DNA of 64,000 nt from Pseudomonas sp. B28(2017) (GTDB lineage Bacteria > Pseudomonadota > Gammaproteobacteria > Pseudomonadales > Pseudomonadaceae), in NCBI RefSeq assembly GCF_002113025.1, contig NZ_NEJH01000005.1, positions 1 to 64,000 on the forward strand, written 5' to 3'. Each line of letters opens with the position of its first letter. Positions within the stretch are counted from its first letter, which is position 1. This document shows positions 57,492 through 64,000 of this stretch, piece by piece. Position numbers and translations under genes: made by a program. A model generated the notes under the pieces. It was given only the letters and a program-made list of their open reading frames with translations. It did not search any database and was not told the DNA's origin.

Positions 57492-58031
57492 ATGATTCGT
57501 GAAATTCTGAAAATGGGCGATGAGCGCCTGTTGCGCGTTGCCCCGCCAGTACCGGCCGAGATGTTCGACAGCCCCGAGTTGTGGCAACTGATCGATGACA
57601 TGTTCCAGACCATGGAAAGTGTGGGGGGCGTTGGCCTGGCTGCTCCGCAGATCGGTGTCGACCTGCAACTGGTGATCTTCGGTTTCGAGCACAGCGAGCG
57701 TTATCCGGATGCCGAGGCCGTGCCGCAGACGATCCTGATCAACCCGTTGATCACACCGCTGAGCCCGATCATGGAAGAGGGTTTCGAAGGCTGTTTGTCC
57801 GTACCGGGCCTGCGTGGCGCGGTGCAGCGTTACCAGCAGATTCGCTACGAAGGCGTCGATCCCAAGGGCGAGCCCATCGTGCGCATTGCCTCGGGGTTCC
57901 ATGCACGGGTGGTACAGCATGAATGCGATCACCTGATCGGCCGCCTGTACCCGTCGCGCATCACTGACTTCAGCAAGTTTGGCTTCACCGAGGTGATGTT
58001 CCCGGATCTGGATCCCAACGCGGACGACTGA
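57492..58031 (+). CDS. def: Peptide deformylase
   Basis: A 179-residue metalloenzyme removing the formyl group from new proteins. All three motifs are present: [10 protein letters not shown] (about 43-52), EGCLSVPG (metal Cys) and QHECDHLIG (two metal His and the catalytic Glu). It is a second-type Def, linked here to yihY rather than to fmt, so the genome probably has another copy elsewhere. The spacing of 2 bases suggests co-transcription with yihY. Confidence 0.94.
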   Translation: MIREILKMGDERLLRVAPPVPAEMFDSPELWQLIDDMFQTMESVGGVGLAAPQIGVDLQLVIFGFEHSERYPDAEAVPQTILINPLITPLSPIMEEGFEGCLSVPGLRGAVQRYQQIRYEGVDPKGEPIVRIASGFHARVVQHECDHLIGRLYPSRITDFSKFGFTEVMFPDLDPNADD

Positions 58032-58046
58032 TGCACATCACAAACC

Positions 58047-58078
58047 AATGTGGGAGCGAGCAGGCTCGCTCCCACATT
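58047..58078. repeat. REP palindrome
   Basis: AATGTGGGAGCGAGC and GCTCGCTCCCACATT form perfect 15-base arms around AG, between convergent genes. Confidence 0.9.
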
Positions 58079-58089
58079 GTTGATTTCGT

Positions 58090-58509
58090 TTACTTCAGCT
58101 CCAGCCCCAGCCCCATGGCAATCATCGGCTTGCTGCGCGCATATCGGCTCAAGCGTTCAACCATCGCGTAAGGCATCGGCGGATCGAAAGTAAAGCCGCG
58201 ACGCTCATAAAACCCTCGCAAATCCGGATGACAGAACAACCACACCGGCTGTTCGCAATCCTGCACCGCGGCCGCAATCAACCCGGCGGCAATCCCTTGT
58301 TCGCGACACCCGGGATCGACAAACAACCCGGTCAGCCAATGCCCACCGGACACCGGACGCAAACACAGCGCGGCAACAATGCAGTCACGCCGGGCCACCC
58401 ACAACTGTGCGTCGCGCACGGCCTTCATCGACGATTGGTGAGCGCGGTAGAACTTGTTCATCAATGGCCATAACGGCTCGTCGAGCAGGGTGTATTGGAT
58501 GTCGGACAT
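58090..58509 (-). CDS. GNAT-family N-acetyltransferase
   Basis: A 139-residue acetyltransferase-fold protein. The acetyl-CoA loop is GLFVDPGCREQGIAAGLI (R/Q-x-x-G-x-A), and a late strand and helix (WLFCHPDLRGFYERRGF) complete the fold. The ATG at 58509 is the first sensible start. The longer ORF to 58800 would overlap the Lys-rich gene. Substrate unknown. Confidence 0.83.
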   Translation of the reverse strand: MSDIQYTLLDEPLWPLMNKFYRAHQSSMKAVRDAQLWVARRDCIVAALCLRPVSGGHWLTGLFVDPGCREQGIAAGLIAAAVQDCEQPVWLFCHPDLRGFYERRGFTFDPPMPYAMVERLSRYARSKPMIAMGLGLELK

Positions 58510-58582
58510 GGTTTTGGACTGTCGGTAGGCAAAGCGCGCGATTATAAAAGAACACACGCGCCGGGATAGGTGTATACCTGAT

Positions 58583-58598
58583 CTCACATCCCTGTGAG
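58583..58598 (+). promoter_or_regulatory. Small hairpin before the Lys-rich gene
   Basis: CTCACA-TCCC-TGTGAG lies directly before GTGGAG, the ribosome site of the next gene. It could be an operator or an RNA switch on translation. Confidence 0.4.
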
Positions 58599-58611
58599 TG
58601 GAGTACGCGTC

Positions 58612-58722
58612 ATGTCCAAAGGTATGGATGCAAAGAAAGCGACGAAAAAGAAACCAGTGAAAACCGCCATTGAAAAGCGTGCGGACAAGAAAGCCAAAAA
58701 GGTCGGCGTGTTCGGTCACTGA
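58612..58722 (+). CDS. 36-residue lysine-rich protein
   Basis: MSKGMDAKKATKKKPVKTAI and so on: about a third of the residues are lysine, with no hydrophobic stretch, ending in VGVFGH. GGAG lies 9 bases before the ATG. The composition suggests a nucleic-acid-binding or stress-type small protein. The good ribosome site and a 13-base hairpin just after it make it likely to be real. I do not recognise a named family. Confidence 0.6.
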   Translation: MSKGMDAKKATKKKPVKTAIEKRADKKAKKVGVFGH

Positions 58723-58735
58723 TCCCGCGTTGATT

Positions 58736-58764
58736 GATCGCTCCCATGCAACATGGGAGCGATC
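58736..58764 (+). terminator. Hairpin after the Lys-rich gene
   Basis: GATCGCTCCCATG and CATGGGAGCGATC form perfect 13-base arms around CAA. No T tract follows, so it may be an RNA end stabiliser or a REP relative. Confidence 0.6.
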
Positions 58765-58838
58765 CTCCTGAAAATAATCTGCAGGATTTCCCAAGGCCAT
58801 TGCACAGAAGGGGACTGGTCCCCGATCTGAGCAACGCC

Positions 58839-59780
58839 ATGCCCCATTACTTCGATAGCGCCCACCAACAAGAAATCGAAACTTTGCGTCGACGCTTCAC
58901 CGCACGCACCGAATGGCCGACCTGGTTGCTGTTGACCGGCGTGTATGGCGGCTGGTTTGGCATCGTGCTGAATAGCCATCGGCTGGGTTTGTGGTGGAGC
59001 ACGCTGTTGCTGATCCCATTGCTGGTGCTGTGGTTATCCGTGCAACACGAACTGCTGCACGGCCATCCCACGCGCTGGCCAACCCTGAACAAAATCCTTG
59101 GCTACGCGCCGTTTGCCGTTTGGTATCCGTACACCTTGTATCGCGATAGCCATTTGCTGCATCACCGCGACGAGGACCTGACGATCCCCGGTCGCGATCC
59201 GGAAAGCCGTTATCTGAGCGCCGAGCAGTGGCAGGGCAGTTCACGCCTGGTGCGCAGCCTGCACTGGCTGAACAAAACCGTGCTCGGCCGCTTTGCCTTT
59301 GGCGCGCCGCTGGCCTTGCTGACGCTGGCTCGCGAAGAACTGCAGCGCCTGAGGGCAGGTGAGCGCCAGGCCTGGCTGATGTGGCTGAGTCACGGCGCGA
59401 TGACCGGGTTGATGCTGCTGTTCATTACACGCTTGAGCGTATTGCCGGTTTGGCATTACCTGTTTTTGATCAGTGTGCCGGCGCTGTCGATCGCCATGAT
59501 TCGCTCCTACTATGAACATCGACCTCAGGCGGCGCCGGAGCAACGAACCGTGCTCAATGAGGCATCCTGGCCGTGGCGCTGGTTGTTCCTGAACCTTAAT
59601 TTCCACCTGGTGCATCACGAGTTGCCGGGGTTGCCCTGGTACGATTTGCCCCGCGCCTACAGGGCCCGCCGCGAGCAATGGTTGGCGCGCAGTGGCGGGT
59701 TTCTGGTGCAAGGTTATGGGCAGTTGTGGCGTGAGCATGGCGTCAAAGCCATCGACAGCCCCAGGCATCCGTTTTACTGA
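58839..59780 (+). CDS. Membrane fatty-acid desaturase/hydroxylase-like protein
   Basis: A protein of about 313 residues with the three histidine boxes of membrane di-iron desaturases: HELLHGH, HLLHHRDED and HLVHHE. Hydrophobic segments are at about 26-65 and 175-220. It probably modifies fatty or carotenoid-like chains in the inner membrane. The start at 58839 (MPHYFDSAHQQEIE) is the most likely; the in-frame ATG at 58734 would read through the hairpin above. No strong ribosome site is visible. Confidence 0.82.
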   Translation: MPHYFDSAHQQEIETLRRRFTARTEWPTWLLLTGVYGGWFGIVLNSHRLGLWWSTLLLIPLLVLWLSVQHELLHGHPTRWPTLNKILGYAPFAVWYPYTLYRDSHLLHHRDEDLTIPGRDPESRYLSAEQWQGSSRLVRSLHWLNKTVLGRFAFGAPLALLTLAREELQRLRAGERQAWLMWLSHGAMTGLMLLFITRLSVLPVWHYLFLISVPALSIAMIRSYYEHRPQAAPEQRTVLNEASWPWRWLFLNLNFHLVHHELPGLPWYDLPRAYRARREQWLARSGGFLVQGYGQLWREHGVKAIDSPRHPFY

Positions 59781-59801
59781 TTTTTGAATCGCCACTGATC
59801 T

Positions 59802-59894
59802 GCTGTGGGAGCGAGCCTGCTCGCGAAAGCGCTGTGCCAGATTGCATTGATGTCGACTGACACGCCGCCTTCGCGAGCAGGCTCGCTCCCACAG
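59802..59894. repeat. REPIN
   Basis: CTGTGGGAGCGAGCCTGCTC and the inverse GCGAGCAGGCTCGCTCCCAC are about 45 bases apart. The unit lies 29 bases upstream of the PhnD-like gene. Confidence 0.88.
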
Positions 59895-59922
59895 GGGATA
59901 TGCGTTGCATGAGGAAGTTTCG

Positions 59923-60714
59923 ATGACCCACCACCTCACCGAATTATTGATGTACACCTCCCCCGAACCCATCCACCAGGCCAACGAACGCTGGCTGGTG
60001 CGCATCCTCGAGCACTTGGGCGAAACCCGCCTTGATGCCGAAGGCCTGTCACTGCCGGACGTATGGCTGTCGCCGCACTTGCTGCTCACACAAACCTGCG
60101 GCTATCCGCTGATGACGGCATTGCGCGGCAAGGTCCGGGTGCTGGCGCGCCCTCGTTATGAACTGCCGGACAGCAGTGGCGGCAATCATTGCAGCCTGAT
60201 CCTGGGACGCCTCGAAGATGCACGGCAAACCCTGGCGGATTATCGCGACAGCCGAGGGGTGATCAATGGCCGGGACTCCAACAGCGGCATGAATTTGCTG
60301 CGCCACCGGTTGGCGCCGTTGCAACGTGACGGGCAGTTTTTTGCTCAGGTCGGAATCAGCGGCAGCCATCGCGAAAGCCTGCGCTGGTTGCGCGAAGACC
60401 TGGCCGATCTGGCGGCAATCGACAGCGTGACCTTTGCCTACCTGGCGCGCCACGCCGCAGAGGAGGTGGCCGGTTTGCGCGTGATCACTCGCAGTGCTTT
60501 CAGCCCGACGTTGCCCTACATCACCTCAGCCACCGTCAGCGATCAGCAGGCTCAAGCGCTGTTGCAGGCGATGAGTCAAGCGTTGCGTGAATTGCCTGAT
60601 GTCACCGAAATCCTCGGGTTGTCTGAGGTGTTGCCGGCCAACGAAAGCGACTATCAGGTAGTGCTCGACTATCAGCGTGAAGCCGAGACGTTGGGGTATG
60701 GGATTTTGCGGTAG
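59923..60714 (+). CDS. PhnD-like periplasmic-binding-fold protein without signal peptide
   Basis: A 263-residue type 2 periplasmic-binding-fold protein of the PhnD (phosphate/phosphonate) superfamily. It shows VWLSPHLLLTQTCGYP, the ligand loop GRDSNSGMNLLRH and GSHRESLRWLREDLADLAAID. There is no N-terminal signal peptide, so it is probably cytoplasmic and may sense rather than deliver a ligand. No permease or ATPase gene is nearby. The ATG at 59923 follows GAGGAAG; an ATG at 59905 is inside the ribosome-site region. Confidence 0.78.
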   Translation: MTHHLTELLMYTSPEPIHQANERWLVRILEHLGETRLDAEGLSLPDVWLSPHLLLTQTCGYPLMTALRGKVRVLARPRYELPDSSGGNHCSLILGRLEDARQTLADYRDSRGVINGRDSNSGMNLLRHRLAPLQRDGQFFAQVGISGSHRESLRWLREDLADLAAIDSVTFAYLARHAAEEVAGLRVITRSAFSPTLPYITSATVSDQQAQALLQAMSQALRELPDVTEILGLSEVLPANESDYQVVLDYQREAETLGYGILR

Positions 60715-60882
60715 GGGCTGAGTGTTGGGTCGACAGATCTATTCTTTCGCGGGCAAGCAATTTTTAATTCCTAAAGTGAATATAAAAATAAATTTTAAGT
60801 ATTATTAATGAATAAGGCTCCTTGCTAGGATTCGCCTCACCGGACCACCGGACATTCAGCGACCCCTAACCCAGGAGCCCCT
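60715..60882 (+). promoter_or_regulatory. AT-rich promoter region of the ECF sigma gene
   Basis: Bases 60765-60815 are almost only A and T, unusual for this genome and typical of an UP element or promoter. A partial REP core (GCGGGCAAGC) lies at 60751-60760. No gene is seen. Confidence 0.5.
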
Positions 60883-61431
60883 ATGTCCGGCGCCGATATT
60901 CTTCATCGCAAACACGTGGACGGACTGTTCCGCGCTCATTACCACTGGCTCTGCACACGCCTGCGTCAGTCTCTGAACGATGCCGCCGGAGTCGAAGACA
61001 TTGCCTGCGAAACCTTCGTGCAACTGCTCGAAGCGCCTGGCCTGACGGCAATCCGTGAACCCCGTGCCTTGCTCACCACCATCGCTCGGCGCCTGCTCTA
61101 TCAGCGTTGGCGTCGAGGTGATCTGGAGCGCCAGTATCTACAGCAACTGCAACAGGCCGGGCCGATCCACGCCGAATCGCCGGAAGAGCTGGCGCAGTTG
61201 TCCCAGACCCTGACCCGTGTGGATCGCAGTCTTCAGCGGCTGCCAGGCAAAGTGCGCTCGACCTTCCTGCTGTCGCGGATCGACGGCCTGACCTATCCGC
61301 AAATTGCCGCTGCGCTGGGCATCTCGCTGCGTTCGGTCAGCGACTACATGACCCGTTCCCAGGTCCTGTGCGACCGGCACAGCGCCAATCAATCCCTGAA
61401 CCGTCCACTCCAGAACAAGAGGTCCGCATGA
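60883..61431 (+). CDS. ECF RNA polymerase sigma factor (FecI-like)
   Basis: A 182-residue sigma factor with region 2 (about 10-80, VEDIACETFVQLLE, ALLTTIARRLLYQRWRR) and region 4 (about 110-165, LPGKVRSTFLLSRIDGLTYPQIAAALGISLRSV). It looks like the FecI/PvdS branch, which normally has a fecR anti-sigma gene and a TonB receptor gene next door. Neither is here. Instead the stop overlaps the ATG of a periplasmic binding protein gene (ATGA), so the two proteins are made together. Confidence 0.87.
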   Translation: MSGADILHRKHVDGLFRAHYHWLCTRLRQSLNDAAGVEDIACETFVQLLEAPGLTAIREPRALLTTIARRLLYQRWRRGDLERQYLQQLQQAGPIHAESPEELAQLSQTLTRVDRSLQRLPGKVRSTFLLSRIDGLTYPQIAAALGISLRSVSDYMTRSQVLCDRHSANQSLNRPLQNKRSA

Positions 61432-62441
61432 GATCGATCAAAACCCTGCTCGGCAGTTCGTTGCTGGCCCTGAGCCTGTTGTCCCATCCGGTATCGGCCA
61501 CGGAAAAAGCCGCACCCATTCACTTCGGTGACATCACCTGGGAAAGCGGCAGCCTGATCACCGAAATCCTGCGCCTGATCGTTGAAAAAGGTTACGGCTA
61601 CCCGACCGACACGCTGCCGGGCAGCACCGTCAGCCTTGAAGCGGCGCTGGCGAAAAACGATATCCAGGTCATCGGTGAAGAGTGGGCCGGACGCAGCCCG
61701 GCCTGGGTCAAGGCTGCCGCGGAGGGCAAGGTGTTCGGCCTCGGCGATACGGTCAAGGGCGCCACCGAAGGTTGGTGGGTGCCGGAGTACGTGATCAAGG
61801 GCGATCCCGAACGCGGCATCAAGCCGTTGGCTCCGGAGCTGAAATCCGTTGCTGATCTGGCGAAGTACAAGGACGTGTTCCGCGACCCCGAAGACCCGAG
61901 TCGCGGACGCTTCCTCAACAGCCCGACCGGCTGGACCTCGGAAATCGTCAACAGCCAGAAGCTCAAGGCTTACGACTTGTCCGGCAGCTACGTCAACTTC
62001 CGCACGGGGTCCGGTGCCGCACTGGATGCCGAGGTGGCGTCGTCGATCCGCCGTGGCAAACCGGTGCTGTTCTACTACTGGTCGCCGACCCCACTGCTGG
62101 GGCGATTCAGACTGGTGAAACTCGACGAGCCGCCGTTCGACGCTGAAGCCTGGAAAACCCTGGCCGATGCCAACAACCCGAACCCCAAAGGCACACGCTC
62201 GATGCCGGCCAGCCTGGCCATCGGTGTATCGGCACCGTTCAAGGCGCAATACCCGGACCTGGTGACATTCTTTGAAAAAGTCGACCTGCCGATTGATCTG
62301 TTGAACCAGACCTTGGGCCAGATGAGTGAAAAACGCCAGAAACCCCGTGAAGTCGCTGAGGCGTTTTTGCGTGAGCAGCCGCAGGTGTGGAAGGGCTGGG
62401 TGCCGGGGGAGGTGGCTACCAGGGTGAGTGCCAGCTTGTAG
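61428..62441 (+). CDS. Glycine-betaine/choline-type ABC substrate-binding protein (OpuAC/ProX)
   Basis: A periplasmic protein of about 337 residues. The signal peptide (LLGSSLLALSLLSHPVSA, cut near 24) is followed by an OpuAC domain with the aromatic residues used to hold quaternary amines (EEWAGRSPAW, EGWWVPEY, FYYWSPTP). No cognate ATPase or permease genes are adjacent, so it is an orphan or serves a transporter elsewhere. Coupling to the sigma factor gene suggests a regulatory or shared-regulon role. The ATG at 61428 is taken from the overlap. Confidence 0.86.
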   Translation: MRSIKTLLGSSLLALSLLSHPVSATEKAAPIHFGDITWESGSLITEILRLIVEKGYGYPTDTLPGSTVSLEAALAKNDIQVIGEEWAGRSPAWVKAAAEGKVFGLGDTVKGATEGWWVPEYVIKGDPERGIKPLAPELKSVADLAKYKDVFRDPEDPSRGRFLNSPTGWTSEIVNSQKLKAYDLSGSYVNFRTGSGAALDAEVASSIRRGKPVLFYYWSPTPLLGRFRLVKLDEPPFDAEAWKTLADANNPNPKGTRSMPASLAIGVSAPFKAQYPDLVTFFEKVDLPIDLLNQTLGQMSEKRQKPREVAEAFLREQPQVWKGWVPGEVATRVSASL

Positions 62442-62956
62442 TCTGTTCTGAAAGTTCTGCAGTGTTTGAGCTGTAGATCATTCGGCAGCCAGCGCCGCTT
62501 TCACTGTCGGCCGCTGATCTATCTTGCTCTCCGAGCATTTCCCCCTCGACAAGTCGCTGAACCGATTTTGTCCTCAGTAGTGGCCGACTAGTGGCCTTGC
62601 AAGCCCAAGGTTGCTGTCTATGATCAGATGTAACTAACTGTGTCGACCGTCATGAGGCGGTCGATGTCTGGTCGCAAGAGTGCGCAATCGAAGGCACCGA
62701 CACTTGATGACAGGGAGCTGTCCGCTAAATGGAATTTGTCTTGAATCTGTTAGGGCTGGCCCGCATGCGGGCTATCAAGAAAAGGATGTCTTGATGAGTG
62801 TGTCGCGATAAGGACCCTCCGCTTGATCATCATTTATCACCTGACAAGTCCTTCTTTTTGGAGGGATGCGTGTGCCTGTTCTGCGGAACGCAGTGGTGGA
62901 TTTGAAAGACCTGCAACTTTCATCAATCAAGAAATCGCGCGGAAGGTGATACAACA
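62442..62956. other. Intergenic region before the chemoreceptor
   Basis: A 515-base gap. It holds a hairpin CGACCG-N8-CGGTCG near 62644-62663 and a perfect palindrome GCCCGCATGCGGGC at 62759-62772. A 13-codon minus-strand piece ending at 62478 (DQRPTVKAALAAE then stop) reads like the tail of a glutathione S-transferase. A 21-codon ORF beginning at 62729 crosses the palindrome; I do not call it a gene. Confidence 0.4.
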
Positions 62957-64000
62957 ATGTTCAACCTACATCACAAGGCTGACCTGCTGGAAATCGAACG
63001 ATTCAGCTGCGCGCTGAGCGAGGCTAATGCCAGGTTGGCGGCGATCGGTCGTTCGATGGCGATGATTGAATTCACCCCGGACGGCATCGTCATCGATGCC
63101 AATGAAAACTTTTGCCGTGCGATGGGTTACAGCGCCGAAGAAGTGCGCGGCAAGCATCACCGGATCTTTTGTGAAGAGCAGTATTACCGCAGCGATGACT
63201 ACACCAGGTTATGGCGCGACCTGGCGCGGGGCGAGCCGCTGAGCGGAACCTTTTTGCGCTTGCACAAGAGCGGCCGGGAGATCTGGCTCGAAGCCAGCTA
63301 CATGCCGGTGCTGGGCCCCGACCGGCAAGTCAGGAGCGTGATCAAGGTCGCTACCGACATCACCGCCCGGGTCAACAAGGAACACGAAAACGAAAGCCGG
63401 CTCTCCGCGATCGGTCGCTCCATGGCCGTGATCGAATTCACGCCCGAAGGCAAGGTCATCACCGCCAACGAAAACTTCCTGAAAACCATGCAGTACTCGC
63501 TCAACGAAGTGGTGGGGCAGCATCACAGCCTGTTCTGCCACCGTGCCGAAGCCGAGTCCCAGGGTTACCGGAATTTCTGGGCGTCACTCAATCGCGGCGA
63601 ATACCACTCCCATCGTTTCGAGCGCCGAAACAAACAGGGGCAGACCATATTCCTCGAAGCGTCCTACAACCCGTTGTTCGATGCCAAGGGGCGGTTGTAC
63701 AAAGTGGTCAAGTTTGCCAGCGACATCACCAACCAGATGACCACCCTGCAAACCGCCGCCGAATCGGCCCACAGTACCTCAGTGCAAAACGACGCCTGTG
63801 CCCGCAAGGGGTCAGAGGTGGTGCAGCAGACGGTGCAGATTATCCAGGACATTTCCCGGGACCTGAACGAAGCGGCACTGAGTATCGATGCCGTGAACAA
63901 GCAGTCCGACATCATCGGCACTATCGTGCAGACCATCCGCGGCATTGCCGATCAGACCAACCTGCTGGCGCTCAACGCGGCGATTGAAGCGGCACGGGCC
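62957..64000 (+). CDS. Dual-PAS methyl-accepting chemoreceptor, BdlA-like (cut by window end)
   Basis: The first 348 residues of a soluble chemoreceptor. PAS1 (about 25-140) and PAS2 (about 145-265) are similar to each other (IGRSMAMIEFTP / IGRSMAVIEFTP; VIKVATDITARV / VVKFASDITNQM). A signalling domain then begins, reaching the conserved ADQTNLLALNAAIEAARA at the window edge. No membrane helix is seen. This is the plan of BdlA, which controls biofilm dispersion in P. aeruginosa, and of related Aer-type receptors. GGAAGG precedes the ATG. The 3' end is outside the window. Confidence 0.88.
   Translation, partial: MFNLHHKADLLEIERFSCALSEANARLAAIGRSMAMIEFTPDGIVIDANENFCRAMGYSAEEVRGKHHRIFCEEQYYRSDDYTRLWRDLARGEPLSGTFLRLHKSGREIWLEASYMPVLGPDRQVRSVIKVATDITARVNKEHENESRLSAIGRSMAVIEFTPEGKVITANENFLKTMQYSLNEVVGQHHSLFCHRAEAESQGYRNFWASLNRGEYHSHRFERRNKQGQTIFLEASYNPLFDAKGRLYKVVKFASDITNQMTTLQTAAESAHSTSVQNDACARKGSEVVQQTVQIIQDISRDLNEAALSIDAVNKQSDIIGTIVQTIRGIADQTNLLALNAAIEAARA

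Noticed and set aside
62644..62772. Possible riboswitch (c-di-GMP or guanidine type) before the chemoreceptor
   Set aside because: Hairpins are present but I could not match the conserved loops of a known riboswitch class.

Overview
The window is a chromosomal segment of a Pseudomonas of the P. fluorescens group. The evidence is the high-GC coding style, the gap / edd-glk-gltR2-gtrS / gtsABCD-oprB / hexR-zwf-pgl-eda glucose block, the fadD2-fadD1 pair beside phaJ-like and lipase genes, the queA-tgt-yajC-secD-secF operon, and many short palindromes of the REP/REPIN type built on the core GGAGCGAGCCTGCTCGC. No rRNA, CRISPR array, transposase or integrase gene was seen. One tRNA gene, tRNA-Leu(CAA), is present.

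Layout. 0.2-13 kb: an AraC-type regulator and an alpha/beta hydrolase, then a long + strand operon of DUF1302, DUF1329, a YCF48-like beta-propeller, an MMPL/RND exporter, an acyl-CoA dehydrogenase and an acyl-CoA ligase. This looks like an envelope transport and acyl-CoA system for a hydrophobic substrate. 13-19 kb: a small lipoprotein, a two-helix K+ channel and the soluble NAD-dependent formate dehydrogenase operon fdsGBA-D on the minus strand. 19.4-22.7 kb: an accessory patch with AT-richer genes. It holds a pore-forming, pyocin S5-like bacteriocin and its membrane immunity protein, flanked by two small conserved-looking genes that are each broken by one extra base in a homopolymer. 22.8-29.1 kb: tRNA-Leu, queuosine synthesis, the Sec accessory complex and a glycine-zipper protein.

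29.3-48.3 kb is the glucose block. Glucose enters through OprB and the GtsABCD ABC transporter, is phosphorylated by Glk, and goes through Zwf, Pgl, Edd and Eda (Entner-Doudoroff) to Gap. HexR, GltR2 and GtrS provide control. An AGE-family isomerase (probably D-mannose isomerase) and a hexose-6-phosphate mutarotase are built in. I see two exact HexR-type operators (TTGT-N7-ACAA) between gap and edd and a one-mismatch version before zwf. An apparently shared promoter module lies in front of the isomerase gene and gtsA, and Crc/Hfq-type AAnAAnAA motifs lie at several start sites.

48.4-58.1 kb: a class V aminotransferase-fold protein, a DUF3820 protein, PhaJ-like hydratase, lipase, FadD2, FadD1, a PA3298-like protein, a YihY membrane protein and peptide deformylase. 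58.1-64 kb: a GNAT protein, a tiny Lys-rich protein, a fatty-acid desaturase, a PhnD-like protein without signal peptide, an ECF sigma factor translationally coupled to a glycine-betaine-type solute-binding protein, and a truncated dual-PAS chemoreceptor resembling BdlA.

The most interesting items are the bacteriocin patch with its two homopolymer-broken neighbours, the shared manI/gtsA promoter module, the sigma factor coupled to a solute-binding protein, and the DUF1302/DUF1329/YCF48/MMPL operon. All family names come from reading motifs and from memory; no database search was possible.
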